From: Crocinitomix sp044361315
GTDB lineage: Bacteria; Bacteroidota; Bacteroidia; Flavobacteriales_D; Crocinitomicaceae
Length of the DNA stretch: 64,000 bases
Direction of reading: 5' to 3'
NCBI GenBank assembly: GCA_044361315.1
Contig: JBIKJA010000001.1
Coordinates: forward strand, 1-64,000
Shown in pieces: positions 17,071 through 25,837 of the stretch. Position 1 is the stretch's first letter. Each line of letters starts with the position of its first letter. Under the pieces are notes generated by a model, which did not search any database, was not told the DNA's origin, and was given only the letters and a program-made list of their open reading frames with translations. Both the position numbers and the translations under genes were made by a program.

Positions 17071-17415
17071 CTAGCTCAACGGAGGTAAAATCCCCATTTT
17101 ATCCGCAAAATGGTGACAATAATCCCTTAAATCCTCTGAAATATTTTTTTCTCCCGTTGCACGTTCAAACGAATCTGCCATAGTCAATAAGGTTTGATGC
17201 ATGAATTTTTTCATATCATCCACCGAAAAATCTTTTGTCCATAAATCAACACGCATGGCAGTTCCGGCATTTTTATCCCAAAATGAAAGTATCATTGCTT
17301 CGGCAGATGCATCGGTTACTCCTGCTTCTTTTGCCACCCAATTAATCTTTTCTGGCAAATTATTTTCATTTGTCAGCACGTCTATTTCGATTGTCGATTT
17401 TTTTAAATCACTCAT
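17071..17415 (-). CDS. gldC: Gliding motility protein GldC
   Basis: This 114-residue soluble protein without a signal peptide matches GldC of gliding Bacteroidota (KSTIEIDVLTNENNLPEKI... and FWDKNAGTAMRVDLWTKDF). GldC is an accessory cytoplasmic protein that improves gliding in Flavobacterium. It overlaps the end of gldB by 8 bp, so the two are co-translated. Together with the T9SS cargo genes it suggests that this bacterium glides or at least keeps the gliding/secretion machinery. Confidence 0.9.
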   Translation of the reverse strand: MSDLKKSTIEIDVLTNENNLPEKINWVAKEAGVTDASAEAMILSFWDKNAGTAMRVDLWTKDFSVDDMKKFMHQTLLTMADSFERATGEKNISEDLRDYCHHFADKMGILPPLS

Positions 17416-18418
17416 TTTCTTCTGGTTTATATTCTTTTAAAATTTTAGCTTCGTTTGTTTCGAGCAATAACTGTTCGATGGTCACATCCTCGTTGGCCTC
17501 CATGTATTGTTTCACTATTTGCCATCCCATAAATTGTCCAATCCTTCCTGGTGAACCATCAATACCAACCGTCGATGGAGCTTCTTCAAAAAATCGTAAT
17601 TTCACTTTCATATCAATCGAATAAATCCAATTCATTTCGATTAGGTATTCCCAAATTTCGAATTCACTTGCGACCGCAAAATCATATTCTTCAGGATTAT
17701 AACGCATAATAATGTGATCTTCCGATTTTGGAAGTAATGCTTTTAATATATACCTTAACTTGCCATAATAAATCATACTTGAGAGAAAAGTTTCACCTTG
17801 ATCTTCTTCCAAGACATTCGTCATCAACCAACTTTGAGCCACATCTAAGGATAAATAATCACGGGTCATTTTCTCCTTCATGTATTGTGGGAATCGAATT
17901 TCTCGCACAAGTCTGTTTTGCGCACCTAAGTACATATCTAAACCAATTCCAATCACTGAATCGGTTGAAACTACGCCAAAGGTAAATGCACCATTGTAGG
18001 TTATTATTTTATTAGGTTGAGGCGAATTTGGTAAATGATATTTTAACCGTTTAAAAACATCGATCAATTTTTCTTCAACGATATTAAAATCAGAAAATTC
18101 AGTTTCTAAATCCTCCATCATCATTTGCATCATACTATCGTTGACATAAAATGATAAGAGCGTACCAATAGAATCATCATAAACTGAGCCAGCTCTTAAC
18201 ATTTCATAAACATAAAATTCATACAATTCGCCGCCCTTTTCAATTAAACTTTCATTGATTTTAGCCATTTCCTCTGGTGTGCTCCCCTCAAACATTTCTT
18301 TTTCAAAGCGCTCAAAATTAAGATCAACCTCGACATTTGATACGTCTACATCCAACTTATCGCCTGAACAAGACGAGATAACGAAACTTAAGAATATTAT
18401 TAGGTAAAACTTAGTCAT
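17408..18418 (-). CDS. gldB: Gliding motility lipoprotein GldB
   Basis: This 336-residue lipoprotein has signal residues 1-17 with acylation at the Cys in VISSCSGD. The mature region has the GldB features NFERFEKEMFE and LPNSPQPNKIITYNGAFTFG, with a later IGLDMYLGAQN segment. GldB is an essential cell-envelope component of gliding and T9SS in Flavobacterium. It leads the gldB-gldC pair and is divergent from the outer-membrane barrel gene at 18478. Confidence 0.9.
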   Translation of the reverse strand: MTKFYLIIFLSFVISSCSGDKLDVDVSNVEVDLNFERFEKEMFEGSTPEEMAKINESLIEKGGELYEFYVYEMLRAGSVYDDSIGTLLSFYVNDSMMQMMMEDLETEFSDFNIVEEKLIDVFKRLKYHLPNSPQPNKIITYNGAFTFGVVSTDSVIGIGLDMYLGAQNRLVREIRFPQYMKEKMTRDYLSLDVAQSWLMTNVLEEDQGETFLSSMIYYGKLRYILKALLPKSEDHIIMRYNPEEYDFAVASEFEIWEYLIEMNWIYSIDMKVKLRFFEEAPSTVGIDGSPGRIGQFMGWQIVKQYMEANEDVTIEQLLLETNEAKILKEYKPEENE

Positions 18419-18477
18419 GTAAGGGATAATTTACTATTATTGCTACAAAATTGTATAAAAAATATAATTGCAAAATT

Positions 18478-19338
18478 ATGAAAAAATTACTGTCTTTGGT
18501 TTTATTAACCACTTTTGGCATAGGCGCAGCTGCTCAAGATAAAAAATTTCAAATTGGTTTAGTGCTTGGGCCAACGTTTAACTGGACTAAAATTCAAACG
18601 AATAAAATTGAACGTCAAGGAATTGGTAATGGATTTACCATTGGAATTGGTGGCAATTACATGTTTAATGAAAATGTCGGTTTTGCAAGTGGAATTCAAT
18701 TCGATCTTGAATCCTTCAAAATTAACTATGGTAGTGATTCGAATACAGCTTTAGGCGATGTTTTTTATGCTTATGATGATACCGATATTCAAAAATTTGA
18801 CGATAAAACTTCTAAAATTGACGGATCTTTCACCGATAGCACGGCCTTTTTGTTGCACGAGCGAAAATATCGCGCAAAGTATGTGACAATCCCACTTTTT
18901 TTAAAGTTCCAAACTAACATGATTGGACAATTTAAATATTATGGAAAATTTGGTATGAGAACAAGTATTCTTGCAGGAGTGCGAATGGACGATACCGGTT
19001 TTGATGCAGATTATGATTTTGTATCAGGTGATTTTACAAGACTTACTAATCCTTTTAGAGTTCAAGAAAATTTAAAACCAGTTTCGGTTAAAAAAGAATT
19101 AGCTTTAATTAGAACAGGTATTGGAATTTATGGAGGTGCTGAATGGAATTTTACAGGAAGTACATTTTTATACGCTGAGCTTGGATTCAATTATGGTATT
19201 ACGCCATCACTTTACCAAACCTCAAGTACCTTAGTAGACCGAGTAGAGACTTCTCCGGGTAACTATACGTACTCAAGTTTGGATATTCAAAATAATCCGC
19301 AACACATTATCGAAATCAAATTTGGATTATTGTTTTAA
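18478..19338 (+). CDS. PorT-like outer-membrane beta-barrel protein
   Basis: This 286-residue protein starts at the ATG at 18478 (MKKLLSLVLLTTFGIGAAAQ), which gives a clean signal peptide; an upstream in-frame ATG would add nine charged residues. The mature part alternates strands typical of PorT/outer-membrane beta-barrel proteins (FQIGLVLGPTFNWTKI, GNGFTIGIGGNYMFNENVGF) and ends in ...IIEIKFGLLF. Its role is unknown. It is followed 20 bp later by nadE on the same strand, suggesting a small operon. Confidence 0.82.
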   Translation: MKKLLSLVLLTTFGIGAAAQDKKFQIGLVLGPTFNWTKIQTNKIERQGIGNGFTIGIGGNYMFNENVGFASGIQFDLESFKINYGSDSNTALGDVFYAYDDTDIQKFDDKTSKIDGSFTDSTAFLLHERKYRAKYVTIPLFLKFQTNMIGQFKYYGKFGMRTSILAGVRMDDTGFDADYDFVSGDFTRLTNPFRVQENLKPVSVKKELALIRTGIGIYGGAEWNFTGSTFLYAELGFNYGITPSLYQTSSTLVDRVETSPGNYTYSSLDIQNNPQHIIEIKFGLLF

Positions 19339-19358
19339 TCTACAACGAATAATTCGTG

Positions 19359-20159
19359 ATGAATTACGAAAAAATAATTGATCATATCACGGCGTGGCTT
19401 AAAAACTATGCCATACAAGCAAAAGCAAACGGTTTTATAATAGGAATTAGCGGCGGGATAGATTCCGCCGTTACTTCTTATTTATGTGCCAAAACAGGAT
19501 TAAAAGTGATTTGTTTAGAAATGGACATACACCAAAATCCAAACGAAGTCAACCGCGGATTGGAACATATTCGTTTTTTAGAAGAAAAATTTCCGACCGT
19601 TAGTCATTATTCAATTAATCTGACCTCTAGTTTTGACACCTTGCGCGGAGCCTTACCAACCGAAGCACAAAATCATGGCCTTTCCATGGCAAATACGCGC
19701 GCGCGCTTGCGGATGTCCACACTTTATGCTGTGGGACAAGCAAATGGTTTATTAGTCGCAGGTACGGGAAATAAAGTGGAAGATTTTGGCGTAGGTTTTT
19801 ATACGAAATATGGCGACGGAGGCGTAGATTTAAGTCCCATCGCTGATTTAACAAAAACTGACATTTTTTCAATTTCGAAATGTTTAGGGGTGGTTGACTC
19901 AATTCAGAATGCCACACCAACCGATGGATTATGGCCAGATGAGCGAACAGATGAAGGTCAAATTGGGGCAACCTATCCAGAACTAGAATGGGCCATGGAA
20001 TTTAATTCGAATGAGGCTGCTAGTGAAGAGTTTTTGAATCCTCGCCAACGTGAAGTATTAGCGATTTACCGAAAATTAAATGCTGCCAATAAACACAAAA
20101 TGATGCCGATTCCGGTTTGTCTTATTCCAGACGAATTAAAAACCTCAGTTCGACTCTAA
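19359..20159 (+). CDS. nadE: NAD synthase (ammonia/glutamine-dependent), 3' end supplied by a MITE
   Basis: This 266-residue enzyme makes NAD from deamido-NAD. The PP-loop motif is GISGGIDSAVTS (about 28-39). Later motifs include LLVAGTGNKVEDFGVGFYTK and DGLWPDERTDEGQIG. The ATG at 19359 is preferred to a GTG one codon earlier. The last coding bases, for TSVRL and the stop, lie inside the left inverted repeat of the MITE at 20141-20246. The natural C terminus has therefore been replaced just after IPDELK. The catalytic domain is intact, so the enzyme should still work (inference). Confidence 0.95.
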   Translation: MNYEKIIDHITAWLKNYAIQAKANGFIIGISGGIDSAVTSYLCAKTGLKVICLEMDIHQNPNEVNRGLEHIRFLEEKFPTVSHYSINLTSSFDTLRGALPTEAQNHGLSMANTRARLRMSTLYAVGQANGLLVAGTGNKVEDFGVGFYTKYGDGGVDLSPIADLTKTDIFSISKCLGVVDSIQNATPTDGLWPDERTDEGQIGATYPELEWAMEFNSNEAASEEFLNPRQREVLAIYRKLNAANKHKMMPIPVCLIPDELKTSVRL

Positions 20160-20246
20160 ATTACCATCCAGTTTATTATTAAAATTTAATGGATTAGTCA
20201 TTTGCTTTGTATTTAGGCATCGATTAGTTAAAATCGAATTGAGGTT
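20141..20246. mobile_element. MITE-like element, copy 2 (internal deletion)
   Basis: This 106-bp element has ends AACCTCAGTTCGA (20141-20153) and TCGAATTGAGGTT (20234-20246), inverted repeats with one mismatch. Flanking triplets are AAA and AAA. Compared with copies 1 and 3 it lacks about 145 internal bp. The join reads AGTTAAAATCGAA, as expected for a deletion between the two TTAAAAT direct repeats present in the long form. It overlaps the end of nadE. Confidence 0.82.
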
Positions 20247-20260
20247 AAAAGGAATTTAAA

Positions 20261-22357
20261 CTACCTTATTACATTTACGTGTCCAACTTCAGTATGTCTT
20301 TCGTCCGTGGTTAAATCACCAAAATCCAATTTCCAAACATAAACCCCAGTTTTCACAAACCCATTGTCACCATACATTCCATTCCAACCATAACTTTCGT
20401 TAAACGATTCAAAAAGAATTTCTCCGGATCGATTATAGATCGTGAAGTGGTAATCGTAGACATCAAGTCCTGACGAAAAAACCGGTTTAAAACTTTCTTT
20501 TTCAGGTGCAAAAGAATTCGGAATGTAATAAATACTCACCCCTTTAACATTTACGATTTCTTCTGTGGTATCCACACAACCAAATTCAGATGCCGCAAAT
20601 AGTTTGACGTTATACGCTCCTCCGTACTCAAATGGAAAAGCGTGGGTAGGATTAACTCCAGCAATAATTGGAGAGCCGTCATCAAAATCCCACGTATAGG
20701 AAGAAGCACCGGTGGATGTATTGTTCATGGTTGCAATCGCATTGTAAGAAACCAATTCAGATGGATTAGGCTTAAAAGATGCTACTGGATACGGCGTCAC
20801 ATCGAAACTGAAAGTAAAGTCATTATCGCTGGTTATTTCATCTTCATATCCATTTGGAGATTCGATTACTAAAAGCATTGTATAAGACCCCATTGGAAGA
20901 CTTGTCACAGGCAAAGAAATTGCGGTCGAACCATCTACCAGGACCAAACCTGTCCACTCAATTGTTTCTGTCAGCACTCCATCTAGATACACCAAAATAT
21001 CAAAACTTGTTAAGTTTTCATTTCCATTATTAACAAATGACAATTCCCTGTAAATCGGTCCATTATCACAAGTAGTAGAAATATCACCAGCTGTAATTTG
21101 AACATCCATTTCGGTTAAATCACACCCTTCTAGACACGGAGCCGCTTCGATATTTGAAATCATATATTCTGCTGGTTGAGGGCCAAAACCAAATCCTAAA
21201 TTAATACCGACACCCGTTAAATGACAATAACTCATCACGGTTCCACCATCTTCAGGCAAAGTACCCGTGCAACCTTCATCAAAACCAGCATCAGGACCAC
21301 AACCATCAATTGCCGTCATATCTCCATTCCAAAAACAAGCATGGGTATGTGGTGATCCCATATTGTGACCCATTTCGTGAGAAACAACCTCAACTGACCA
21401 AGAGTAAACAGGTATTGGCGAAAACCCTAATTCGATTCCACTTACCGCCTTTCGAATAGCTTGATCAGGATGACAAAATACATTTACCCATGCCAAACCG
21501 CCACCAGCACTGTTAGTCACCAAATGGCCTAAATCGCCATCCCATATGACAGTCGTAGTTCCAAAAAGCCCTAATAAAACACCTGTATCGCCAATTAAAT
21601 AGTAAGGACTTACCTCATCCCACACTTTAATGTCAGACAAAAAAACCGTCATGTCTTCAATTTGATATAAAAGTTGGATTTCGTTAAACAAAGCGGTCAT
21701 ATAATCAGCTGCCTCAATCACACCTCCTTTTGCTAAAAAAATATCGTAATCTACTTCAAAATAAATTCCAGAACAATCGTCATAAATTGCGCGGTCATCG
21801 CCTCCAACGTCTATTCGTTCGATTGCTGAATCATCTGTGTCACAACGAAAATTGTTTTGCCTATTTAAAGAAGATTCAGGGTAGAAAACATAAAATTCAG
21901 ATCCTTTAATCTTTCCCAAATTAACATCTCCAATTCCAAGTATAGACCCAATTCCAATCACTTCATTGTTTAAAATACTAAGGGCAAAATGAGAACCGTG
22001 ATGTCCTTCAAAATCACCTTGGTAATAAACACTTTTCGAAGCCTCACTCATTAAAAGGTCGTTACCAGAGGCCGTTCTGATGGTTAGATCTTTTTTAAAT
22101 AATTGTGCTTTGTGAAGATTCACTGTCAAAAAATCTCCATTAAAAGGAATTTTTAACACCACCGAACTTGGATGTGTCGCCAATAAATCATTCCAAGTTG
22201 TGGTATTTAACTCCAGAAATGTGTGATCTCCAATCAATCCTAACTCATTTATTGTGAATTCGGTAGAGGCCACTCGAGAAAATAAATTCTGTTCTGTTTG
22301 TGCCTTCAAATTAAATTGAAGAAAAACAAGGGAAACTGTGAAAATTAAAAATTTCAT
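20261..22357 (-). CDS. Secreted zinc metalloprotease with PKD domain and T9SS type B C-terminal domain
   Basis: This 698-residue protein has a signal peptide (1-19, ending LKAQ). A reprolysin/M12-like metalloprotease domain carries the zinc motif HEMGHNMGSPHTH (about 329-341; H, E, H and H are the expected ligands and catalytic Glu). CARDB-like and PKD-like beta domains follow (about 415-520 and 525-610; SSYTWDFDDGSP). The C-terminal gliding-motility-associated domain is FAPEKESFKPVF...YDYHFTIYNRSGEILFES...GVYVWKLDF. This C terminus is a T9SS type B secretion signal, so the enzyme is exported and probably cell-surface attached. Confidence 0.92.
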   Translation of the reverse strand: MKFLIFTVSLVFLQFNLKAQTEQNLFSRVASTEFTINELGLIGDHTFLELNTTTWNDLLATHPSSVVLKIPFNGDFLTVNLHKAQLFKKDLTIRTASGNDLLMSEASKSVYYQGDFEGHHGSHFALSILNNEVIGIGSILGIGDVNLGKIKGSEFYVFYPESSLNRQNNFRCDTDDSAIERIDVGGDDRAIYDDCSGIYFEVDYDIFLAKGGVIEAADYMTALFNEIQLLYQIEDMTVFLSDIKVWDEVSPYYLIGDTGVLLGLFGTTTVIWDGDLGHLVTNSAGGGLAWVNVFCHPDQAIRKAVSGIELGFSPIPVYSWSVEVVSHEMGHNMGSPHTHACFWNGDMTAIDGCGPDAGFDEGCTGTLPEDGGTVMSYCHLTGVGINLGFGFGPQPAEYMISNIEAAPCLEGCDLTEMDVQITAGDISTTCDNGPIYRELSFVNNGNENLTSFDILVYLDGVLTETIEWTGLVLVDGSTAISLPVTSLPMGSYTMLLVIESPNGYEDEITSDNDFTFSFDVTPYPVASFKPNPSELVSYNAIATMNNTSTGASSYTWDFDDGSPIIAGVNPTHAFPFEYGGAYNVKLFAASEFGCVDTTEEIVNVKGVSIYYIPNSFAPEKESFKPVFSSGLDVYDYHFTIYNRSGEILFESFNESYGWNGMYGDNGFVKTGVYVWKLDFGDLTTDERHTEVGHVNVIR

Positions 22358-22439
22358 TCTAGTAAATTAATTCCATGAGGCATATAGAGAACGAACAGAA
22401 AGCGCATTAGTTGCCTTAATTTCGAAAAATAACATCCGT

Positions 22440-22915
22440 TTAATATCCACCGAACATATAGATTAAACTCAGTGAAAATAAACTGCGGTCTGCTTTTGTA
22501 TACACCCGGTTTGGAAAAGCATTGATGCTCGGTTTGTTAAGTCCATAGGTGTAGGCAAGTTTTGCTTCCACCATGTGATCTTGTAGAGGAAATTGTATAC
22601 CAGCAACGATTTGTAGGCCCATTACATTTCCATCTCCAAACCCAGGAATTTTAGTGTAGGCAAACGATCCGCCCACTCCAATAAATACACCAAAATAATC
22701 TAATATTGAAACCTAAACTTGCTTTGCACATAAAACCTGGAGTAACCCGTTGTTAAAACCGGATAATTTAACCCTGTATTATCTGTATAAGCTTCTTTAA
22801 AACTAAAGATATTTGCTTGCAAACCGACACCATGCTTAAAACTTTGAGCTACCGTATTCATCCTTGGCAAAAAGCTTATCAGTAAGAGAAATAAAGTTGA
22901 TTTGATTCCTTTCAT
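22440..22915 (-). pseudogene. Outer-membrane beta-barrel protein interrupted by a 1-nt frameshift
   Basis: The first part (22915 to 22700) encodes 71 residues: a signal peptide ending TVAQ, then SFKHGVGLQANIF and ...FYVQSKFRFQY before a stop. The next frame then continues naturally with LDYFGVFIGVGGSFAYTK and runs to 22440. Adding one T to the TT run in the stretch reading CAATATTAGAT restores a single frame of about 157 residues. So either the gene is broken or the consensus lacks one base. It is a short barrel typical of Bacteroidota outer membranes with no specific function predicted. Confidence 0.75.
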
Positions 22916-22941
22916 CGCTTCAGCGTTTTGTATTAAAGTGA

Positions 22942-23271
22942 TTAATTACCTTCAGGGGCTAATCGCAAAACAATTCCATCAATGCCGTCTGATATGTGAA
23001 TTTGACAACCCAAACGGCTATTTTTTTCTACAAAAAATGCTTCGTCCAACATGTTTAATTCCCCATCGCTTTGTTCTGGCAACTCTGTATCAGACTCAAG
23101 GTAACACTGACACGTAGCACACATAGCCATGCCTCCGCATCTCCCTTCCACTGGCAACTCATAAGATCTACACAATTCCATGATGTTCATGTTCATGTCG
23201 GTTGGAGCTTCCAAATCATGTTGAACTCCCTCGCGATCAATGATATGAACCATTATCATATTATCAGCCAT
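22942..23271 (-). CDS. 2Fe-2S ferredoxin (adrenodoxin type)
   Basis: This 109-residue protein has the [2Fe-2S] pattern C-x5-C-x2-C in RCGGMAMCATCQC (about 44-56) and a fourth Cys in RLGCQIH (about residue 90). It is an electron carrier, likely for iron-sulfur assembly or oxygenases. A ferredoxin-NADP reductase-like gene is present at 49900 and could be its partner (inference). It is preceded by 120 bp that holds only a weak hairpin and the end of gpmI. Confidence 0.92.
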   Translation of the reverse strand: MADNMIMVHIIDREGVQHDLEAPTDMNMNIMELCRSYELPVEGRCGGMAMCATCQCYLESDTELPEQSDGELNMLDEAFFVEKNSRLGCQIHISDGIDGIVLRLAPEGN

Positions 23272-23391
23272 AAGTCAATTTTTTTACAAATTTAACGTAG
23301 ATTCTTCATGAAAACTGCTGAAAACGTGATATTTTTTTTTGCTACAGGTTTTGTAGTGCAAACATCTTCCTAAAAATCGATAAAAAGATCC

Positions 23392-24909
23392 TTAATTCAC
23401 TAAAGATTTGCCCGTCATTTCTTTTGGTTGCTCGATTTTAAGCAATTTAAAAATGGTTGGCGCGACATCTTGTAAACTTCCATTTTTAATGGATTTCACT
23501 TCATCATCAAGCACAATCACCGGCACCGGGTTCATGGAATGTGCTGTATTTGGACTGCCGTCGGGATTAATCGCAAAATCGGAATTACCATGATCGGCAA
23601 TAATAACAAATGAATACCCCAATTTTTGTCCCTTTGTAACTACTTCGTTCACACAATCATCAACGGTTTCTGCAGCTTTTAAAATTGCGCTATAAACGCC
23701 CGTGTGACCAACCATGTCCGTGTTTGCGAAATTCAGACAGATAAAATCAGGACTTGCATGTTTCATTTCATAACAAACGGCGTCTCGAATTTCTAAAGCA
23801 CTCATTTCAGGCTTTAAATCGTACGTTGAAACGGCAGGAGACTGAATCATGATTCGATTTTCACCCTCAAATTGTTTTTCTCTTCCTCCTGAAAAGAAGA
23901 AACTTACGTGGGGATATTTTTCAGTTTCTGCTATTCTAAGTTGAGTTAATCCTGCCTTTGAAACTACCTCGCCTAGGGTGTTAATTAGATTGTCTTTTTC
24001 AAAAACTACGTGAACGTTTTGAAAGGTTTTATCATAATTCGTCATGGTTATATAGGAAAGATCTAATTTTTTCATTTCAAAATCAGGAAAATCCTTTTGC
24101 GTTAAAACCGTGGTAATTTCTCTGCATCGATCTGTTCTAAAATTAAAACAAATGACCGCATCTCCATTTTGAATCGTTGCAGTTGGTTGACCGTTTAATC
24201 CAATCACTTTAGGTGTAATAAACTCGTCCGTGATGTTTTTTGAATAAGAATCTTTGATTGCCTCTATACTTGAATTAAAAAAATCACCTTTTGCAGCAAT
24301 CAAACAATCATAAGCTAATTTTATTCGCTCCCATCTATTATCTCGGTCCATCGCGTAATAACGACCAATTACTGTTGCGATTTTTACATTTGTATTGGCG
24401 ATTTTTTTCTCAAGTGCTTCAAGGTGACCCAAACCTGTCGTTGGGTTACAATCGCGCCCGTCTGTAAACGCGTGTATAAAGACATTTTTCAATTCAAATT
24501 TTTCGGCCAAATCACACAAAGCAAAAAGATGATCGAGGGATGAATGAACTCCTCCAGTGGAAACAAGTCCCATAAAATGAAGGGCTTGACTTGATTTTTT
24601 TGCCTCTTCAAAGACCTTCACTAAAACCTCATTTTGATGAAATTCGCCTTCTCTAATTGCTTTATTGATGCGTGTTAATTCTTGGTAAACAACCCTCCCA
24701 GCTCCAATATTTAAATGACCAACTTCCGAATTTCCCATTTGACCGTCGGGCAATCCAACTTGTTCGCCAAAAGTTATTAACTCAGCATTCGGAGCTGTTT
24801 TTTCTAAATGATCTATAAATGGTGTATTGGCATTAAAAATACCATCTGAAATCGAGTGGTCGCCGTGTCCCCAGCCATCTAAAATTAATAAAGCTACTTT
24901 CTTTTTCAT
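23392..24909 (-). CDS. gpmI: 2,3-bisphosphoglycerate-independent phosphoglycerate mutase
   Basis: This 505-residue glycolytic enzyme interconverts 3- and 2-phosphoglycerate. The catalytic Ser is in GNSEVGHLNIGAGR (about 61-74). Metal-binding segments are LLILDGWG (7-14), HAFTDGRD, NFANTDMVGHTG and IIADHGNSD. Length is typical. It overlaps the histidine kinase gene by 4 bp, so the kinase and gpmI are co-transcribed. The reason for that pairing is not evident. Confidence 0.97.
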   Translation of the reverse strand: MKKKVALLILDGWGHGDHSISDGIFNANTPFIDHLEKTAPNAELITFGEQVGLPDGQMGNSEVGHLNIGAGRVVYQELTRINKAIREGEFHQNEVLVKVFEEAKKSSQALHFMGLVSTGGVHSSLDHLFALCDLAEKFELKNVFIHAFTDGRDCNPTTGLGHLEALEKKIANTNVKIATVIGRYYAMDRDNRWERIKLAYDCLIAAKGDFFNSSIEAIKDSYSKNITDEFITPKVIGLNGQPTATIQNGDAVICFNFRTDRCREITTVLTQKDFPDFEMKKLDLSYITMTNYDKTFQNVHVVFEKDNLINTLGEVVSKAGLTQLRIAETEKYPHVSFFFSGGREKQFEGENRIMIQSPAVSTYDLKPEMSALEIRDAVCYEMKHASPDFICLNFANTDMVGHTGVYSAILKAAETVDDCVNEVVTKGQKLGYSFVIIADHGNSDFAINPDGSPNTAHSMNPVPVIVLDDEVKSIKNGSLQDVAPTIFKLLKIEQPKEMTGKSLVN

Positions 24910-25814
24910 TTTTTAAAGTGTATTGATACGATCAAACCATTAGGAGAATTCTCGGTTAAATTAATTTGTCCATTGTGCTTTTTCACTAAAAAGTTGACAA
25001 TATATAAACCTAATCCGGTACCCTTTGATTTTCGTGTCATTTCATTTTCTTCTCGGTAAAACTTCGAAAATACCCGTATTCGTTTCTTTTTATCAATTCC
25101 TGATCCTTGGTCCAAAATGGTCAAAACTACCGCTTGCTTGTTTTCTTCTAATTGCACAGTAATGTTACTTCCGGCAGGACTGTATTTTGCTGCATTTTCA
25201 ATTAGATTGACAAAGATACTTTCAAAACCTAAATGATCCACCTCAAATGTAACTTCGGCTAAATTTGTAGCTATTTTATGGTCTTTAAGGATTGATTTTT
25301 CTAATAAAGAAAGCTTTTCGGTGATAAATTCCTTAAGATTTAATGGAGCTTTGTAAAGAAAATAATTGTTGTTTTCAATACTTCGGGTTAGCAATAAATT
25401 ATTGACCAAACTATCCAATCGGTTTATTTCCAACAAGGAACGATCATAAATTTCTTCTTTTTTTTCGGGAGAAAGCTCTCTTTTTTTGAGGGTTTGTAGA
25501 AATAATTTTACGGAAGATATGGGCGTTTTTAATTCATGCGTGACCGATAGGACAAAATTTTCTTGCTGCTGATTTAATTCCCTTTCTTGTTTAAATGCCC
25601 TTAAGAGAATGCTCACCCCTATAATCAAAATCACAAAAAACACCGATCCTTCGCCCAAAAGCATGATGGTCTTTTTTTGTAAAATCGTATCATCCACATA
25701 TAATTGATTGTATAATCTATAAATTAGATAAAGCCACCAACCAAATTGTAAGGTGACATAAATAACAAGAAGGTAAAGGATGAAGACTGGATTTTTAAAT
25801 CGTCTGTTGAGCAT
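24906..25814 (-). CDS. Membrane sensor histidine kinase
   Basis: This 302-residue kinase has two TM helices (about 10-32 and 50-70) enclosing a very short periplasmic loop. HisKA with the phospho-acceptor His is in SVTHELKTPISSVKLFL (about 88-104). The HATPase has N-box NLIENAAKYSPAGS (about 203-216), DQGSGIDKKKR and GTGLGLYIVNFL (about 265-276). There is no HAMP or PAS domain and no adjacent response regulator, so its partner is encoded elsewhere. The stop overlaps the gpmI start by 4 bp. Confidence 0.93.
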   Translation of the reverse strand: MLNRRFKNPVFILYLLVIYVTLQFGWWLYLIYRLYNQLYVDDTILQKKTIMLLGEGSVFFVILIIGVSILLRAFKQERELNQQQENFVLSVTHELKTPISSVKLFLQTLKKRELSPEKKEEIYDRSLLEINRLDSLVNNLLLTRSIENNNYFLYKAPLNLKEFITEKLSLLEKSILKDHKIATNLAEVTFEVDHLGFESIFVNLIENAAKYSPAGSNITVQLEENKQAVVLTILDQGSGIDKKKRIRVFSKFYREENEMTRKSKGTGLGLYIVNFLVKKHNGQINLTENSPNGLIVSIHFKK

Positions 25815-25837
25815 AGGGCTTCCGGCTTTGACCCAAC

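Noticed and set aside
23335..23365. Terminator between gpmI and the ferredoxin gene
   Set aside because: The small stem CTACA/TGTAG has its T run on the wrong side for the minus-strand transcripts.
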